Origin: an uncultured Psychroserpens sp.
Lineage (GTDB): Bacteria; Bacteroidota; Bacteroidia; Flavobacteriales; Flavobacteriaceae
Length of the DNA stretch: 64,000 bases
Assembly (NCBI GenBank): GCA_947489585.1
Contig: CANLEE010000010.1
Coordinates: forward strand, 113,044 to 177,043
Direction of reading: 5' to 3'
The notes beneath the pieces are model-generated. The model was not told the DNA's origin and did not search any database. It saw only the letters and a list, made by a program, of their open reading frames with translations. A program made the translations under genes and the position numbers. Positions 25,059 through 38,426 of the stretch are shown in pieces (position 1 is the stretch's first letter; each line of letters begins with the position of its first letter).

Positions 25059-25448
25059 ATGAAAAAATACCTTCCAATTCTTTTACGGCTAATCATCGCA
25101 ATTATATTGATTCAAACCTTGAGGTTTAAATTTACTGCACATCCAGATAGTGTCTTTATTTTTACTAAAGTTGGCTTAGAGCCTATTGGTCGAATAGGCA
25201 TAGGGATTGCCGAACTTATCGCTGGGATATTGCTACTTTTCAGGAAAACAGCTTGGGCTGGAGCTTTATTAACCTTAGGCATCATTGGTGGCGCAATTAT
25301 GATGCATTTAACGCAACTAGGAATTGAAATTAATGGAGATGGTGGTATTTTATTCTATACTGCCCTAATTACTTTTATAATAGCGGTTATAGTACTTTTC
25401 ATTTATAGAAAAGAGATACCAATTCTAGGTAAGAAATTAAATTTTTAA
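25059..25448 (+). CDS. DoxX-like small membrane protein
   Basis: A 129-residue protein with four hydrophobic helices (about 4-22, 45-62, 68-90 and 100-120). The layout RLIIAIILIQTLRFKF, GRIGIGIAELIAGILLLF and GALLTLGIIGGAIMMHL is that of DoxX/DoxX-like proteins. The family is tied loosely to redox or oxidative stress functions in other bacteria; nothing here pins down a partner. It is divergent from the 24133 gene and converges on the 25437 gene, overlapping its 3' end by 12 bases. Confidence 0.75.
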   Translation: MKKYLPILLRLIIAIILIQTLRFKFTAHPDSVFIFTKVGLEPIGRIGIGIAELIAGILLLFRKTAWAGALLTLGIIGGAIMMHLTQLGIEINGDGGILFYTALITFIIAVIVLFIYRKEIPILGKKLNF

Positions 25449-26183
25449 ATCTTGTTGATTTTGTTGCTGAACATATTCAACAACCTCTGTGTGCTTTAAG
25501 CGAGACTGTAGGTAGTAAAACAAAAATGCCATCACAATAAACACTGAGCATAATACATTTAGAATATTAGAATCTGCAATATAAAAATAGGCGAGTTGTA
25601 GTATTTCAGAAAATAGAATGCAAATAGATCCAATAAGCAAGTTCATAGATTTTTTATCATCCTTAATCATATAATTCAATAAGGATAAACTCATTAGAAT
25701 CATAATAACTGCATTATAAGTAAACTCTAAAGTATATTGCGAGCTATTTAATTCACCTTTTGTGGTATCTGTAACAATATAGACAACAAAAACACCCAGA
25801 ACAACTAACAACAGTGATTGTATTGGGAATCTTGTAACTGCTTTGGTCATATTAACACCAACTACAATTCTTGCAATTAAAAATGTATAAGACAATATAT
25901 AAAGTACGTTTCCTATGTAATAGAAGTAATCTATGTCTGGATTAAGATCAAAGTTTTTTACCCAAGTAATGTAATTAAAGACCTCTGCAATTGTAAAAAA
26001 CACTAAGAACATTAAGAACAAAGCGTGCTTTTGCTTTACTCTAATAAGATATAATGTTATTAAAACGATCATTGCCAATGCTCTAACACCAGATGCTTCA
26101 AGCTCTAAAGCCTGAGACTGTAATCCTAAAAACACTATACTTAATAGTACAAGTACAATTCCTAAAATTTTACTTAAATGCAT
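25437..26183 (-). CDS. Eight-helix membrane protein, paralog of 24133-24909
   Basis: A 248-residue membrane protein with seven to eight helices. It parallels its neighbour helix by helix: FLVFFTIAEVFNYI (helix 3) matches FLVFFIGDAFSVF, and ILFSEILQLA (helix 7) matches FVFSDVLNYI, keeping an acidic residue in the membrane each time. Distant similarity to YhhN/TMEM86 is possible. The C-terminus is a short polar tail (VVEYVQQQNQQ). Its promoter shares a bipartite motif and spacing with the paralog, so the two are probably co-regulated. Function unknown. Confidence 0.6.
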   Translation of the reverse strand: MHLSKILGIVLVLLSIVFLGLQSQALELEASGVRALAMIVLITLYLIRVKQKHALFLMFLVFFTIAEVFNYITWVKNFDLNPDIDYFYYIGNVLYILSYTFLIARIVVGVNMTKAVTRFPIQSLLLVVLGVFVVYIVTDTTKGELNSSQYTLEFTYNAVIMILMSLSLLNYMIKDDKKSMNLLIGSICILFSEILQLAYFYIADSNILNVLCSVFIVMAFLFYYLQSRLKHTEVVEYVQQQNQQDLKI

Positions 26184-26205
26184 ATTTTTTTCCTTAATAG
26201 CAAAA

Positions 26206-26256
26206 CAAATATATATAAAAAATACATATAAACGTATAAAAACGCATTTAATCGAT
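26206..26256 (-). promoter_or_regulatory. Promoter plus bipartite operator motif, site B
   Basis: On the minus strand: ATCGATTAAATG, 10 bases, CGTTTATATGTA (26223-26256), then 9 bases and TATATTTG (26206-26213), 23 bases before the ATG at 26183. This nearly duplicates site A at 24934-24986. Confidence 0.6.
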
Positions 26257-26280
26257 AAAATTTAACAATTTGTAGGAATT

Positions 26281-30627
<4,347 letters not shown>

Positions 30628-30628
30628 T

Positions 30629-31336
30629 ATGCTCTTAGAAATCTGCGCTAACTCATACCAATCTGCAAAAAATGCTAAAGACGCTGGCGCACACCGTATA
30701 GAACTTTGTAGTGAATTGGCTGTTGGAGGTATTACTCCAAGTTATGGATTAATTAAACAAGTAGTTCATGAACTAGCAATTGAAACCTTCGTTCTTATTA
30801 GACCAAGGAGTGGTAATTTCTGCTATTCTGAAGATGAATTTGATATTATAAAAAACGACATTCAAATATGTAAGGATCTAGGCTGCCAAGGTATTGTATC
30901 TGGTGTTTTAAACCCAGATAACACCATAGACGTTGAAAGAACTCGAGAATTAGTTAAACTCACACGACCTTTACCATTTACGTTTCATCGTGCCTTTGAT
31001 ATAGTACCTAACCAAGAAAGTGCCCTAAAACAACTCATCAAATTGGGTATTGATAAGGTGCTAACGTCTGGACAATACCCAAAAGCTATTGTAGGGCTTA
31101 GTGCATTAAAAACACTAAAGCGTCAAGCTCAAAATCGGATTACGATATTAGTTGGAGGTGGGATTAATTCTAAAAATGTGAAATCCTTTAAAGATGCTGG
31201 CTTTGATGAAATTCATGCGTCTGCTTCAAAACTTATAAATACCGAGTCTTCAGTATATTTTGGAAATACGCCTCAAACAGTTTCTAATGTAAAAGAAATT
31301 AAAGCCATTTTAAAAGCGATCGCAAGTGAAGTATAG
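30629..31336 (+). CDS. cutC: CutC family TIM-barrel protein
   Basis: A 235-residue cytoplasmic protein of the CutC family: it starts LLEICANSYQSAKNAKDAGAHRIELC (residues about 2-27) and contains GITPSYG, VLIRPRSGNFCY, FHRAFD, LTSGQ and GGGINSKNV. CutC was named for copper tolerance in E. coli, but its biochemical role is disputed. Here it sits 1 base after the GH20 gene and overlaps the GH2 gene by 11 bases. Such placement between two glycosidases fits a sugar-related role as well as a metal one. No signal peptide. Confidence 0.9.
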   Translation: MLLEICANSYQSAKNAKDAGAHRIELCSELAVGGITPSYGLIKQVVHELAIETFVLIRPRSGNFCYSEDEFDIIKNDIQICKDLGCQGIVSGVLNPDNTIDVERTRELVKLTRPLPFTFHRAFDIVPNQESALKQLIKLGIDKVLTSGQYPKAIVGLSALKTLKRQAQNRITILVGGGINSKNVKSFKDAGFDEIHASASKLINTESSVYFGNTPQTVSNVKEIKAILKAIASEV

Positions 31337-33800
31337 TGTATGTATCATTTTTATAATCACTTTAATGGGTTGTCAGCCAAAGCATGATGTCCCAATAAGT
31401 ATGAATTTACATAGCAATTGGCAATTTAAAGCTATAAACGATTCGGTTTGGCAACCAGCTGCAGTTCCTGGAAATGTGCATTCTGATTTGTTAAACACTA
31501 CATTAATTGAGCATCCTTTTATTAGCAATAATGAAGATCGTTTGCAATGGATTTCTGAAACTGATTGGGAATACAAAACTACATTTTCTGTAGACAAAAA
31601 AACACTTCAGAAAAAACATATCGTGCTTAATTTTGAAGGCTTAGATACTTACGCTTCAGTGTTTTTAAATGATAGTTTGATTCTGAAAACCGCTAATGCA
31701 TTCCGTAAATTTTCAGTTGATGTCAAATCAGTCTTAAAACCTCAAAACAATTTGCGCATTGTATTTGAACACACGACCATTTCCGAAGAAAAAGAGAAAG
31801 CAAAATTAGGTTACCAACTCCCTGAAGGCAATCGCATTTTCACACGGAAAGCGCAATTTCAATATGGTTGGGATTGGGGGCCAAAATTTAATACTAGTGG
31901 TATATGGCGACCAATTACTTTGGTGACTTGGAATGATTTTAAAATTGATAATTTAAAGATCAAACAATTAACATTAAATGATTCTATTGCTGATTTATCA
32001 CTAATAATCCAGAAGCTATCAACTATTGAATTAGATAAAAACCTATCTTATGACATTTTTGTGAATGACAAACTTCACAAGGTTTCAAATGAAGTTTTTA
32101 AAGGATATACTTGGGCAACAAATTTCCAAATAAAAACGCCTAAACGTTGGTGGCCACATAATTTAGGTGAACCTTATTTATATGATATAAAAGTTATTGT
32201 GAGGGATGGTAGAAAAATTCTCGATAGCATTTCAGTAAAAAAAGGTTTCAGAACGATTGAGCTCGTTACTGAAAAAGACAATAAAGGTGAATCTTTCTAT
32301 TTTAAAGTCAATGGAATCCCTGTATATATGAAAGGTGCTAATTACATTCCGCAAAACAATATGCAAAATCAAGTCACTAATGCACACTATGAAAATCTTT
32401 TAAATGATGTCGTTGTTGCTAATATGAACATGCTAAGAGTTTGGGGAGGCGGGATCTATGAGAATGATATCTTTTATGATTTATGTGATGAAAAAGGTAT
32501 TCTTATTTGGCAAGATTTCATGTTTGCCTGTGCTATGTATCCTGGAGATAAAGACTTTCTTGAGAATGTAAAGCAAGAGGCTATTCAAAATGTAAAGCGT
32601 TTACAAAATCATGCTTCCATTGCTTTATGGTGCGGCAACAATGAAAACTCTGAAGGTTGGCATCGTTGGGGTTGGCAAACTGATAGAAGCGATGAAGAAA
32701 AAGATGAGATTTGGAGCAATTATCTGAAAGTCTTTGACTCAATTTTACCAAATACTGTTATTGAATTTACAGAAACACCCTATTGGGAGTCTTCACCTCG
32801 CTATGGTCGTGGTAATCCAAAATACAAAACTGAAGGGGATGCTCACGATTGGTGGATTTGGCATGACGCCTACCCTTTTGAACATTTAGAAGAGAATGTC
32901 CCACGATTTATGAGCGAGTTTGGATTTCAATCGTTTCCTAGTTATGAAGCAATTCGATATATCAATCAGAGCGATTCTATTGATATAGCCTCTGAAGGGT
33001 TTAAAAATCACCAAAAACATATTCGCGGGTTTCAACTCATAGACGACTATATGCAACGTGATTTTCCTATTCCGACAAATGCTGAAGACTATGTGTATGT
33101 AAGCCAGTTACTACAAGCTTATGGTATTAGTAAAGGCATTGAAGCACATCGTAGGGATAAACCTTATAACATGGGAACACTTTATTGGCAACTTAATGAT
33201 TGCTGGCCTGCTGTGTCCTGGTCAAGTGTTGATTACTTCGGAAATTGGAAAGCTTTACATTATCAGGCAAAAAAGAGTTTTGAAAATTTGATTGTTTCTT
33301 TTGAGGTGAATACAAATATTCTAAAGACATATACTATCAACGACAACCTAAAAAATGTGAGCGGAACTCAAAAAATAAGTGTATTAGATTTCGATGGAAA
33401 TGAGCTCATGTTTTTAACTAATGTTATTACAGCTAAAACCAATACGAGTGAATTACAGCATACGTTTGATCTTACTAATATAAAGACAAATCTTTCTGAG
33501 GTCGTTATCGTTTCAGAATTTAATACTGTAAAAAGTATTTATTATTTAGTAAAACCAAAAGACCTAAAACTCAAAAAGGCGCCGATAGAACAAACAATTA
33601 CTAAAATTAGTAACGGATTTCAAATTACTTTAAAAAGCGTAACACTTCAGAAAAATGTGTTTCTTCATACGAAACAAAAAGGTCATTTTACTGACAACTA
33701 TTTTGATTTGTTACCAAATGAAAGTGTTACGATTGAATTTGAAACTGAAGAACGTACTTTGGATGATTTGAAGATTAAGACTTTGAATGATTTACTCTAA
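31326..33800 (+). CDS. Beta-mannosidase, GH2, lipoprotein
   Basis: An 824-residue exported glycosidase. Cys16 in ITLMGCQP is the lipobox and is only reached from the GTG start at 31326, inside the end of cutC. Domains: sugar-binding jelly roll (about 25-200), immunoglobulin-like domain (about 200-310), catalytic TIM barrel (about 315-640) with acid/base Glu440 in LWCGNNEN and nucleophile Glu531 in SEFGFQSFP, then beta-sandwich domains. WDWGPKFNTSGIWRP is typical of mannosidase-type GH2 enzymes. With the GH20 enzyme it could trim the Man-GlcNAc core of N-glycans. Confidence 0.92.
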   Translation: MKYSVCIIFIITLMGCQPKHDVPISMNLHSNWQFKAINDSVWQPAAVPGNVHSDLLNTTLIEHPFISNNEDRLQWISETDWEYKTTFSVDKKTLQKKHIVLNFEGLDTYASVFLNDSLILKTANAFRKFSVDVKSVLKPQNNLRIVFEHTTISEEKEKAKLGYQLPEGNRIFTRKAQFQYGWDWGPKFNTSGIWRPITLVTWNDFKIDNLKIKQLTLNDSIADLSLIIQKLSTIELDKNLSYDIFVNDKLHKVSNEVFKGYTWATNFQIKTPKRWWPHNLGEPYLYDIKVIVRDGRKILDSISVKKGFRTIELVTEKDNKGESFYFKVNGIPVYMKGANYIPQNNMQNQVTNAHYENLLNDVVVANMNMLRVWGGGIYENDIFYDLCDEKGILIWQDFMFACAMYPGDKDFLENVKQEAIQNVKRLQNHASIALWCGNNENSEGWHRWGWQTDRSDEEKDEIWSNYLKVFDSILPNTVIEFTETPYWESSPRYGRGNPKYKTEGDAHDWWIWHDAYPFEHLEENVPRFMSEFGFQSFPSYEAIRYINQSDSIDIASEGFKNHQKHIRGFQLIDDYMQRDFPIPTNAEDYVYVSQLLQAYGISKGIEAHRRDKPYNMGTLYWQLNDCWPAVSWSSVDYFGNWKALHYQAKKSFENLIVSFEVNTNILKTYTINDNLKNVSGTQKISVLDFDGNELMFLTNVITAKTNTSELQHTFDLTNIKTNLSEVVIVSEFNTVKSIYYLVKPKDLKLKKAPIEQTITKISNGFQITLKSVTLQKNVFLHTKQKGHFTDNYFDLLPNESVTIEFETEERTLDDLKIKTLNDLL

Positions 33801-33837
33801 TACGTTGCTGGAATAAATTCGGAATGCCAAATCGTTT

Positions 33838-34695
33838 TTATTTAACTCCTTTTAGCATTCTGTCCTTTCCAAATATATCTTTTTTTAACTCGATGTTTTT
33901 AAAATTGAAGCCTTTTAAAAGTTCAATCATCTCCTCACCTAGATATTCGTTGATTTCTAAATACAAGTACCCTCCTGTTTTTAAGTTTTGACCTGTAAAC
34001 TCACAAATGGCCTTATAAAATTGCAACGGATTCTCATCATCAACAAACAAGGCCAAATGTGGTTCGTTATCGAGAACATTAGGTTGTATTTCTGCTTTTT
34101 CTAAGTGGCGAACATAAGGTGGATTAGAGACTATAATATCATAACAATGTGAACTTGAAGTAAACTTAGCATGGTGAGAGTTCAGGATATTATCGTGAAT
34201 AAATTGGATCTCTACTGAATTTAGTTCAGCATTTTCTTTTGCAACTTGTATGGCTTCATGAGACACATCTAAAGCAGAAATTTTTGCATTTGGCAGGTTT
34301 TTAGCTAACGAAATTGCAATACATCCTGAACCTGTTCCGATGTCTAAAATCTTTAAGGGACTTGCATTAGAATCGTCAATAATTAGAGCTACTAATTCTT
34401 CGGTCTCTGGGCGCGGAATTAGGGTGTGGCCATTGACCTTAAATGGCAAACCATAAAACTCAGTTTCTCCAAGAATATACTGAATTGGCTGTTCCAATTT
34501 CAATTGATTTAAAGCTTCAAAAAGAGACTGCGCTTCAACTTCAGTAATTGTATATTCTGGTGTCGTCACAAGGTGAATTCTTTTCAAATTCAAATAGTGC
34601 TCAATAACAAGATTAAAAAAAGAATCGACTTCGTTTTTTCCGAAGCGTTCATCTAATGTTTTGTGATAACGATCTAGAATGCTTTTTAACCTCAT
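33838..34695 (-). CDS. prmC: Peptide chain release factor N5-glutamine methyltransferase
   Basis: PrmC methylates the GGQ glutamine of release factors RF1 and RF2. The protein (about 285 aa) has the N-terminal helical domain (LDRYHKTLDERFG), the linker PIQYILGETEFYG, the SAM-binding motif LDIGTGSGCIAI and the catalytic NPPY motif (VSNPPYVRH). Upstream ATGs exist at 34722 and 34713, but the ATG at 34695 overlaps the acetyltransferase stop as ATGA and matches the family N-terminus. Cotranscribed with that acetyltransferase. Confidence 0.93.
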   Translation of the reverse strand: MRLKSILDRYHKTLDERFGKNEVDSFFNLVIEHYLNLKRIHLVTTPEYTITEVEAQSLFEALNQLKLEQPIQYILGETEFYGLPFKVNGHTLIPRPETEELVALIIDDSNASPLKILDIGTGSGCIAISLAKNLPNAKISALDVSHEAIQVAKENAELNSVEIQFIHDNILNSHHAKFTSSSHCYDIIVSNPPYVRHLEKAEIQPNVLDNEPHLALFVDDENPLQFYKAICEFTGQNLKTGGYLYLEINEYLGEEMIELLKGFNFKNIELKKDIFGKDRMLKGVK

Positions 34696-35183
34696 AGCGC
34701 TTTGGTCATCCATACACCACATGAATAATGTCCCGTATCTCCTAAAGGTTCTGTGCGATGTTTAAATCCAAATTCCTCATAAATATGAATCGCTGCCTTA
34801 AGTTGGGACGCCGATTCTAAATAACACGTCTCGAATCCAAAATCTTTAGCTGCTTTTAAACAGGTTTCGAACATTTTTTTACCAAAACCTTTACCTCTTA
34901 CCTTTGGTGAAAAATACATTTTTTGAAGTTCGCAAACATTGCCATCAAAGTCTTTAAGTTGCTTTATTCCTGCGCCACCAAGAACTTCTTTTTCTGTTGC
35001 TACAACAAAATATACTTCACGATCACCTTGATATGACTCAAACATAAATGGGGTTTCAGCATCTTCATAAGCTGTGCCTTTTAATGGAATTTTAAACTCA
35101 GGAAAACAACCTTTAATTACAGCTTCAATTTGAGGATTGTCTTCTGCTCTAATTTCTCTAATAATGATATGGTCTTGACTCAC
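34692..35183 (-). CDS. GNAT family N-acetyltransferase
   Basis: A 163-residue single-domain acetyltransferase. It begins IIIREIRAEDNPQIEAVIK, then shows the acetyl-CoA binding region KMYFSPKVRGKGFGKKMFETCL (motif A with the RGKGFGKK loop) and the C-terminal CYLESASQLKAAIHIYEEFGFKHR block. The substrate is unknown. It overlaps prmC by 4 bases (ATGA), which suggests co-translation and perhaps a link to translation or protein modification, though this is only context. Confidence 0.85.
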   Translation of the reverse strand: MSQDHIIIREIRAEDNPQIEAVIKGCFPEFKIPLKGTAYEDAETPFMFESYQGDREVYFVVATEKEVLGGAGIKQLKDFDGNVCELQKMYFSPKVRGKGFGKKMFETCLKAAKDFGFETCYLESASQLKAAIHIYEEFGFKHRTEPLGDTGHYSCGVWMTKAL

Positions 35184-35246
35184 TTTATTATAGTATTTTT
35201 GCTATCTAATTCGGTATGAAGATACAGATAAATCTATTTTAAAGAG

Positions 35247-35711
35247 ATGCGAAAACTCATTTTATTATTAACATTATGCACTTCAATATTGAGTTGTAGT
35301 GTAAAAGAAAAACCATTATTTATTACCGTTGAAGGTATCAAATTAGAAGAAGCAACGTCTAAAACAATCACACTAAAGGCCAATGCTATTTTTCAAAACC
35401 CCAATGATGTTGGAGGCTCTTTAGAGAGTGATGATGTTTCGGTGTATGTAAATGATGTCAAGGTAGCTCATGTTAGTTCTGAAAATTTTAAGGTTCCTGC
35501 AAAAGACGAATTCACTGTTCCTTTAAGAGTTATGGTAAGCACAGATAGTATTCTAAAAAAGGACAATAAAAATGTATTAGGCACAATTTTAAATAGTATC
35601 CTTAATAAGGAAATTAAAGTACAATACAAAGGAGAGATTGTTTATAATACTTTTGGGTTCTCTTACAAATATCCTATTGATGAAACTGAAATGGTAAAGA
35701 TTAAGTTTTAG
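35247..35711 (+). CDS. LEA type 2 family lipoprotein
   Basis: A 154-residue lipoprotein (Cys17 in SILSCSVK) with one LEA14/WHy-type beta-sandwich. Typical features are NAIFQNPNDVGGSLESDDVSVYVNDVKV and the alternation KVPAKDEFTVPLRV later on. Family members are thought to be structural or stress-protective; no enzyme activity is expected. The gene stands alone and its stop overlaps the end of the small membrane protein gene on the other strand by 4 bases. Confidence 0.75.
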   Translation: MRKLILLLTLCTSILSCSVKEKPLFITVEGIKLEEATSKTITLKANAIFQNPNDVGGSLESDDVSVYVNDVKVAHVSSENFKVPAKDEFTVPLRVMVSTDSILKKDNKNVLGTILNSILNKEIKVQYKGEIVYNTFGFSYKYPIDETEMVKIKF

Positions 35712-35929
35712 TCTTTCTTTTTAAAAAACGTTTTTCTGACTTGATAAATGATATCAGAAACCAAATATATAAGTGCAATACCTATCCCAAAAACACCATA
35801 GAGTTTTGCTCTCGAAATGTAAATTGGATTAGAATAATTAGGTGTATCGAAGCTCATTTTATAACTTAAAATAATTATAAAAACACAAAACGGATAAGCA
35901 ACAAGTCGAACTAAAAAATTCTTAAGCAT
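35708..35929 (-). CDS. Small two-helix membrane protein, unknown
   Basis: About 73 residues from the ATG at 35929 (MLKNFLVRLVAYP); the frame also allows 35950, but the extra residues overlap the ribD upstream region. There are two hydrophobic segments (about 5-22 and 43-60) and a basic Lys-rich C-terminus (KTFFKKKD). I do not recognise the family. It lies convergent to the LEA2 gene and divergent from ribD, which starts 28 bases away. Confidence 0.55.
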   Translation of the reverse strand: MLKNFLVRLVAYPFCVFIIILSYKMSFDTPNYSNPIYISRAKLYGVFGIGIALIYLVSDIIYQVRKTFFKKKD

Positions 35930-35957
35930 AAACAAATATAAACATACCAACTAAATT

Positions 35958-36962
35958 TTGACAACTCACGAAACATATATGCAACGCTGTATTGCAATTG
36001 CCAAAAACGGATTAGGCATTACAGCTCCCAACCCAATGGTTGGATGTGTTATCGTGTACAATAATCAAATTATTGGAGAAGGTTATACCAGTACTTATGG
36101 GAGTCATCATGCTGAAGTGAATGCCATACAATCGGTTAATGATAAAACATTACTCAAAGCTGCTACGTTATATGTTACACTAGAACCTTGTTCGCACTTC
36201 GGAAAAACACCACCTTGTAGTGATTTAATTATCAAGTATGAAATTCCAAATGTAGTCATTGGCTGCATAGATGATAATCCTGAAGTAGCTGGTAAAGGCA
36301 TCTCCAAACTGAAAGCTGCTGGATGTGATGTCGCTGTTGGTGTTTTAGAAGCTAAATGCAAAGCACATCACAAACGCTTTTTTACATTTCACAATAAAAA
36401 ACGCCCTTATATTATATTAAAGTGGGCAGAAACTAAGGATGGTTTTATAGCTCCAAAATCAAAAGATAAAAAGCAACCCGTTTGGATTACCAATACTTTT
36501 TCCCGACAATTAGTTCACAAATGGCGCGCCGAAGAGCAAGCCATTTTAGTAGGCACAAATACCGTCATAGAAGATAATCCGAGTTTAACAGTTCGAGATT
36601 GGATAGGAAAACATCCTATTCGAATTGTTATAGATCGTGAACGCAAACTATCAAAAACACATTCGGTTTTTAACAATGCTACAGAAACATTAGTGATTTC
36701 TGATACTCTTATTAATTTTAAAGCACCTATTGCACAACAAATAGCTGCTTTTTTGTACTCTAAATCTATTAATTCAGTAATAATTGAAGGTGGCGCGCAA
36801 ACGCTTCAGACCTTTATTAATGAAAATATTTGGGATGAAGCACGTGTTTTTGTAGGACACCCGACATTTAAAAATGGCATTCAAGCACCCCAACTTTCAG
36901 GACAGCTCATTTCCGAAGAAAAAATAATAGATGATACTTTAAAGACATATGTCAATGATTAA
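35958..36962 (+). CDS. ribD: Bifunctional riboflavin biosynthesis deaminase/reductase RibD
   Basis: RibD deaminates and then reduces the pyrimidine intermediate of riboflavin synthesis. The 334-residue protein has the N-terminal zinc deaminase with His51-Ala-Glu53 (HHAEVNAI), Cys78 and Cys87 (PCSHFGKTPPC), then the reductase domain (about 148-334) with ILKWAETKDGFIA, GTNTVIEDNPSLTVR and EGGAQTLQTF. The start is a TTG at 35958: family members begin about 7 residues before MQRCIAIAKNG, and THETYM fits. It is followed by a HAD gene overlapping its end by 14 bases. Confidence 0.93.
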   Translation: MTTHETYMQRCIAIAKNGLGITAPNPMVGCVIVYNNQIIGEGYTSTYGSHHAEVNAIQSVNDKTLLKAATLYVTLEPCSHFGKTPPCSDLIIKYEIPNVVIGCIDDNPEVAGKGISKLKAAGCDVAVGVLEAKCKAHHKRFFTFHNKKRPYIILKWAETKDGFIAPKSKDKKQPVWITNTFSRQLVHKWRAEEQAILVGTNTVIEDNPSLTVRDWIGKHPIRIVIDRERKLSKTHSVFNNATETLVISDTLINFKAPIAQQIAAFLYSKSINSVIIEGGAQTLQTFINENIWDEARVFVGHPTFKNGIQAPQLSGQLISEEKIIDDTLKTYVND

Positions 36963-37566
36963 AACACTCATATTCGATTTTGGAGATGTATTTATCAACT
37001 TAGATAAACAAGGCGCTATGGAAAACGCAATTCGCTTATTTGAATTTGATGAGCTACCTGAAGATCTCATTGCCGTAAACACATTATATGAGCAAGGGTT
37101 TCTTTCTACTGAAGAATTTGTAGCATTTTACACCGATAATTTCCCGAATTTATCAGAAAAAGAAATTGTAAATGCTTGGAATTATATATTAAAAGATTTC
37201 CCTGATTACAGATTAGATTTTATTAAAAAGCTTTCTAAAGAAGGTAAGTACAAACTCATTTTATTGAGTAACACTAATGATTTACATATTAGTTGGATAC
37301 AAGATAAGTTGACATTTTATGAAGAATTTAAAGCTTGTTTTGATCAATTCTATTTATCGCATGAAATCCAATTAAGGAAACCAAATGCAGACATCTATGA
37401 ATATGTTCTCAAAGAAAACAGCCTTGACCCAAAATCTTGTCTTTTTATTGATGACACCAAAGATAATACTGATGCTGCAGCTGCTCTAGGCATTCATGTA
37501 TGGAATATTGATGAAGCCAAACAGGATGTTATAGATATATTCAACATTAATAAGGATTTATTTTGA
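36949..37566 (+). CDS. HAD superfamily hydrolase
   Basis: A 205-residue HAD phosphatase of the YihX-like group. Motif I is LIFDFGDVFINLD, motif II LLSNTN, motif III Lys in LRKPNADIY and motif IV FIDDTKDNTDAA; a four-helix cap lies between motifs I and II. The substrate is not evident. Overlap with ribD could mean a role in dephosphorylating the pyrimidine intermediate after the RibD steps, a reaction known to be done by HAD enzymes in other bacteria; this is inference from position only. An ATG at 36955 is an alternative start. Confidence 0.85.
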   Translation: MSMIKTLIFDFGDVFINLDKQGAMENAIRLFEFDELPEDLIAVNTLYEQGFLSTEEFVAFYTDNFPNLSEKEIVNAWNYILKDFPDYRLDFIKKLSKEGKYKLILLSNTNDLHISWIQDKLTFYEEFKACFDQFYLSHEIQLRKPNADIYEYVLKENSLDPKSCLFIDDTKDNTDAAAALGIHVWNIDEAKQDVIDIFNINKDLF

Positions 37567-38426
37567 TATACCTTTTACTTAGTATAACAGCGTCAACGGT
37601 TATTCTTATACTTTTTAAGTTATTTGATAAATATAACATCAATACACTTCAAGCAATTGTTGTTAATTATTTGACTGCATGTTTATTTGGATTATGGATC
37701 TATGAGCAACCTATCCTTGTCAATGACATCCTTAATTCAAAATGGATTTATGGCGCTATTGGTCTAGGGTTTTTATTCATTATGGTCTTTAATGTTATGG
37801 CCTTAACTGCTCAGCGAAATGGACTTTCTGTAGCTTCAGTGGCTTCAAAAATGAGTGTTATTATTCCTGTTGCTTTTGGAATTTATGTCTACAAGGAAAG
37901 TGCAGGTCTTCAAAAGGTTATTGGCATCATTCTCGCGCTTATTTCAGTATATCTCGCTTCAGTAAAACCAAAAACTACTAGCAATATAAGTAAAGGACTC
38001 TGGTTACCTATTTTACTCTTTTTAGGGACAGGAATTATTGACACCTCTATTAAATATGTAGAAACCACCTATCTGCCAAATAATGGTATCCCAATTTTTT
38101 CGGCTACTATTTTTGGTTTCGCTTTTATAATTGGAGCTATCATTCTTTTTACAAAAATGGTCAAACAACCTTATAAATTTCCAATAAAAACACTGTTAGG
38201 AGGTGCCATTTTAGGAATTGTAAATTATTTCTCAGTCTATTATTTATTAAAAGCACTCAATCACGAAAATATAGAAAGCTCTACCATTTTCACAATAAAC
38301 AGTGTTGCTGTGGTTATGGCTTCAACACTTATAGGTGTATTTCTTTTTAAAGAAAAGGTTTTTAAAATGAATTGGGCAGGTATCCTATTAGCTGTAATCT
38401 CTATTGTAATTGTTACTTTAGCATAA
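37563..38426 (+). CDS. EamA/DMT family transporter
   Basis: A 287-residue inner-membrane transporter with ten predicted helices arranged as two EamA-like halves (about 1-135 and 145-287). It starts at a TTG (37563) overlapping the HAD stop; no later Met would keep the first helix. Helix ends show ASKMSVIIPVAFGIYVYKE and the second-half counterpart NSVAVVMASTLIGVFLFKEK, typical of the family. The substrate is unknown, but the position after ribD-HAD and before yigZ in a tight operon is noteworthy. Confidence 0.85.
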   Translation: MIYLLLSITASTVILILFKLFDKYNINTLQAIVVNYLTACLFGLWIYEQPILVNDILNSKWIYGAIGLGFLFIMVFNVMALTAQRNGLSVASVASKMSVIIPVAFGIYVYKESAGLQKVIGIILALISVYLASVKPKTTSNISKGLWLPILLFLGTGIIDTSIKYVETTYLPNNGIPIFSATIFGFAFIIGAIILFTKMVKQPYKFPIKTLLGGAILGIVNYFSVYYLLKALNHENIESSTIFTINSVAVVMASTLIGVFLFKEKVFKMNWAGILLAVISIVIVTLA

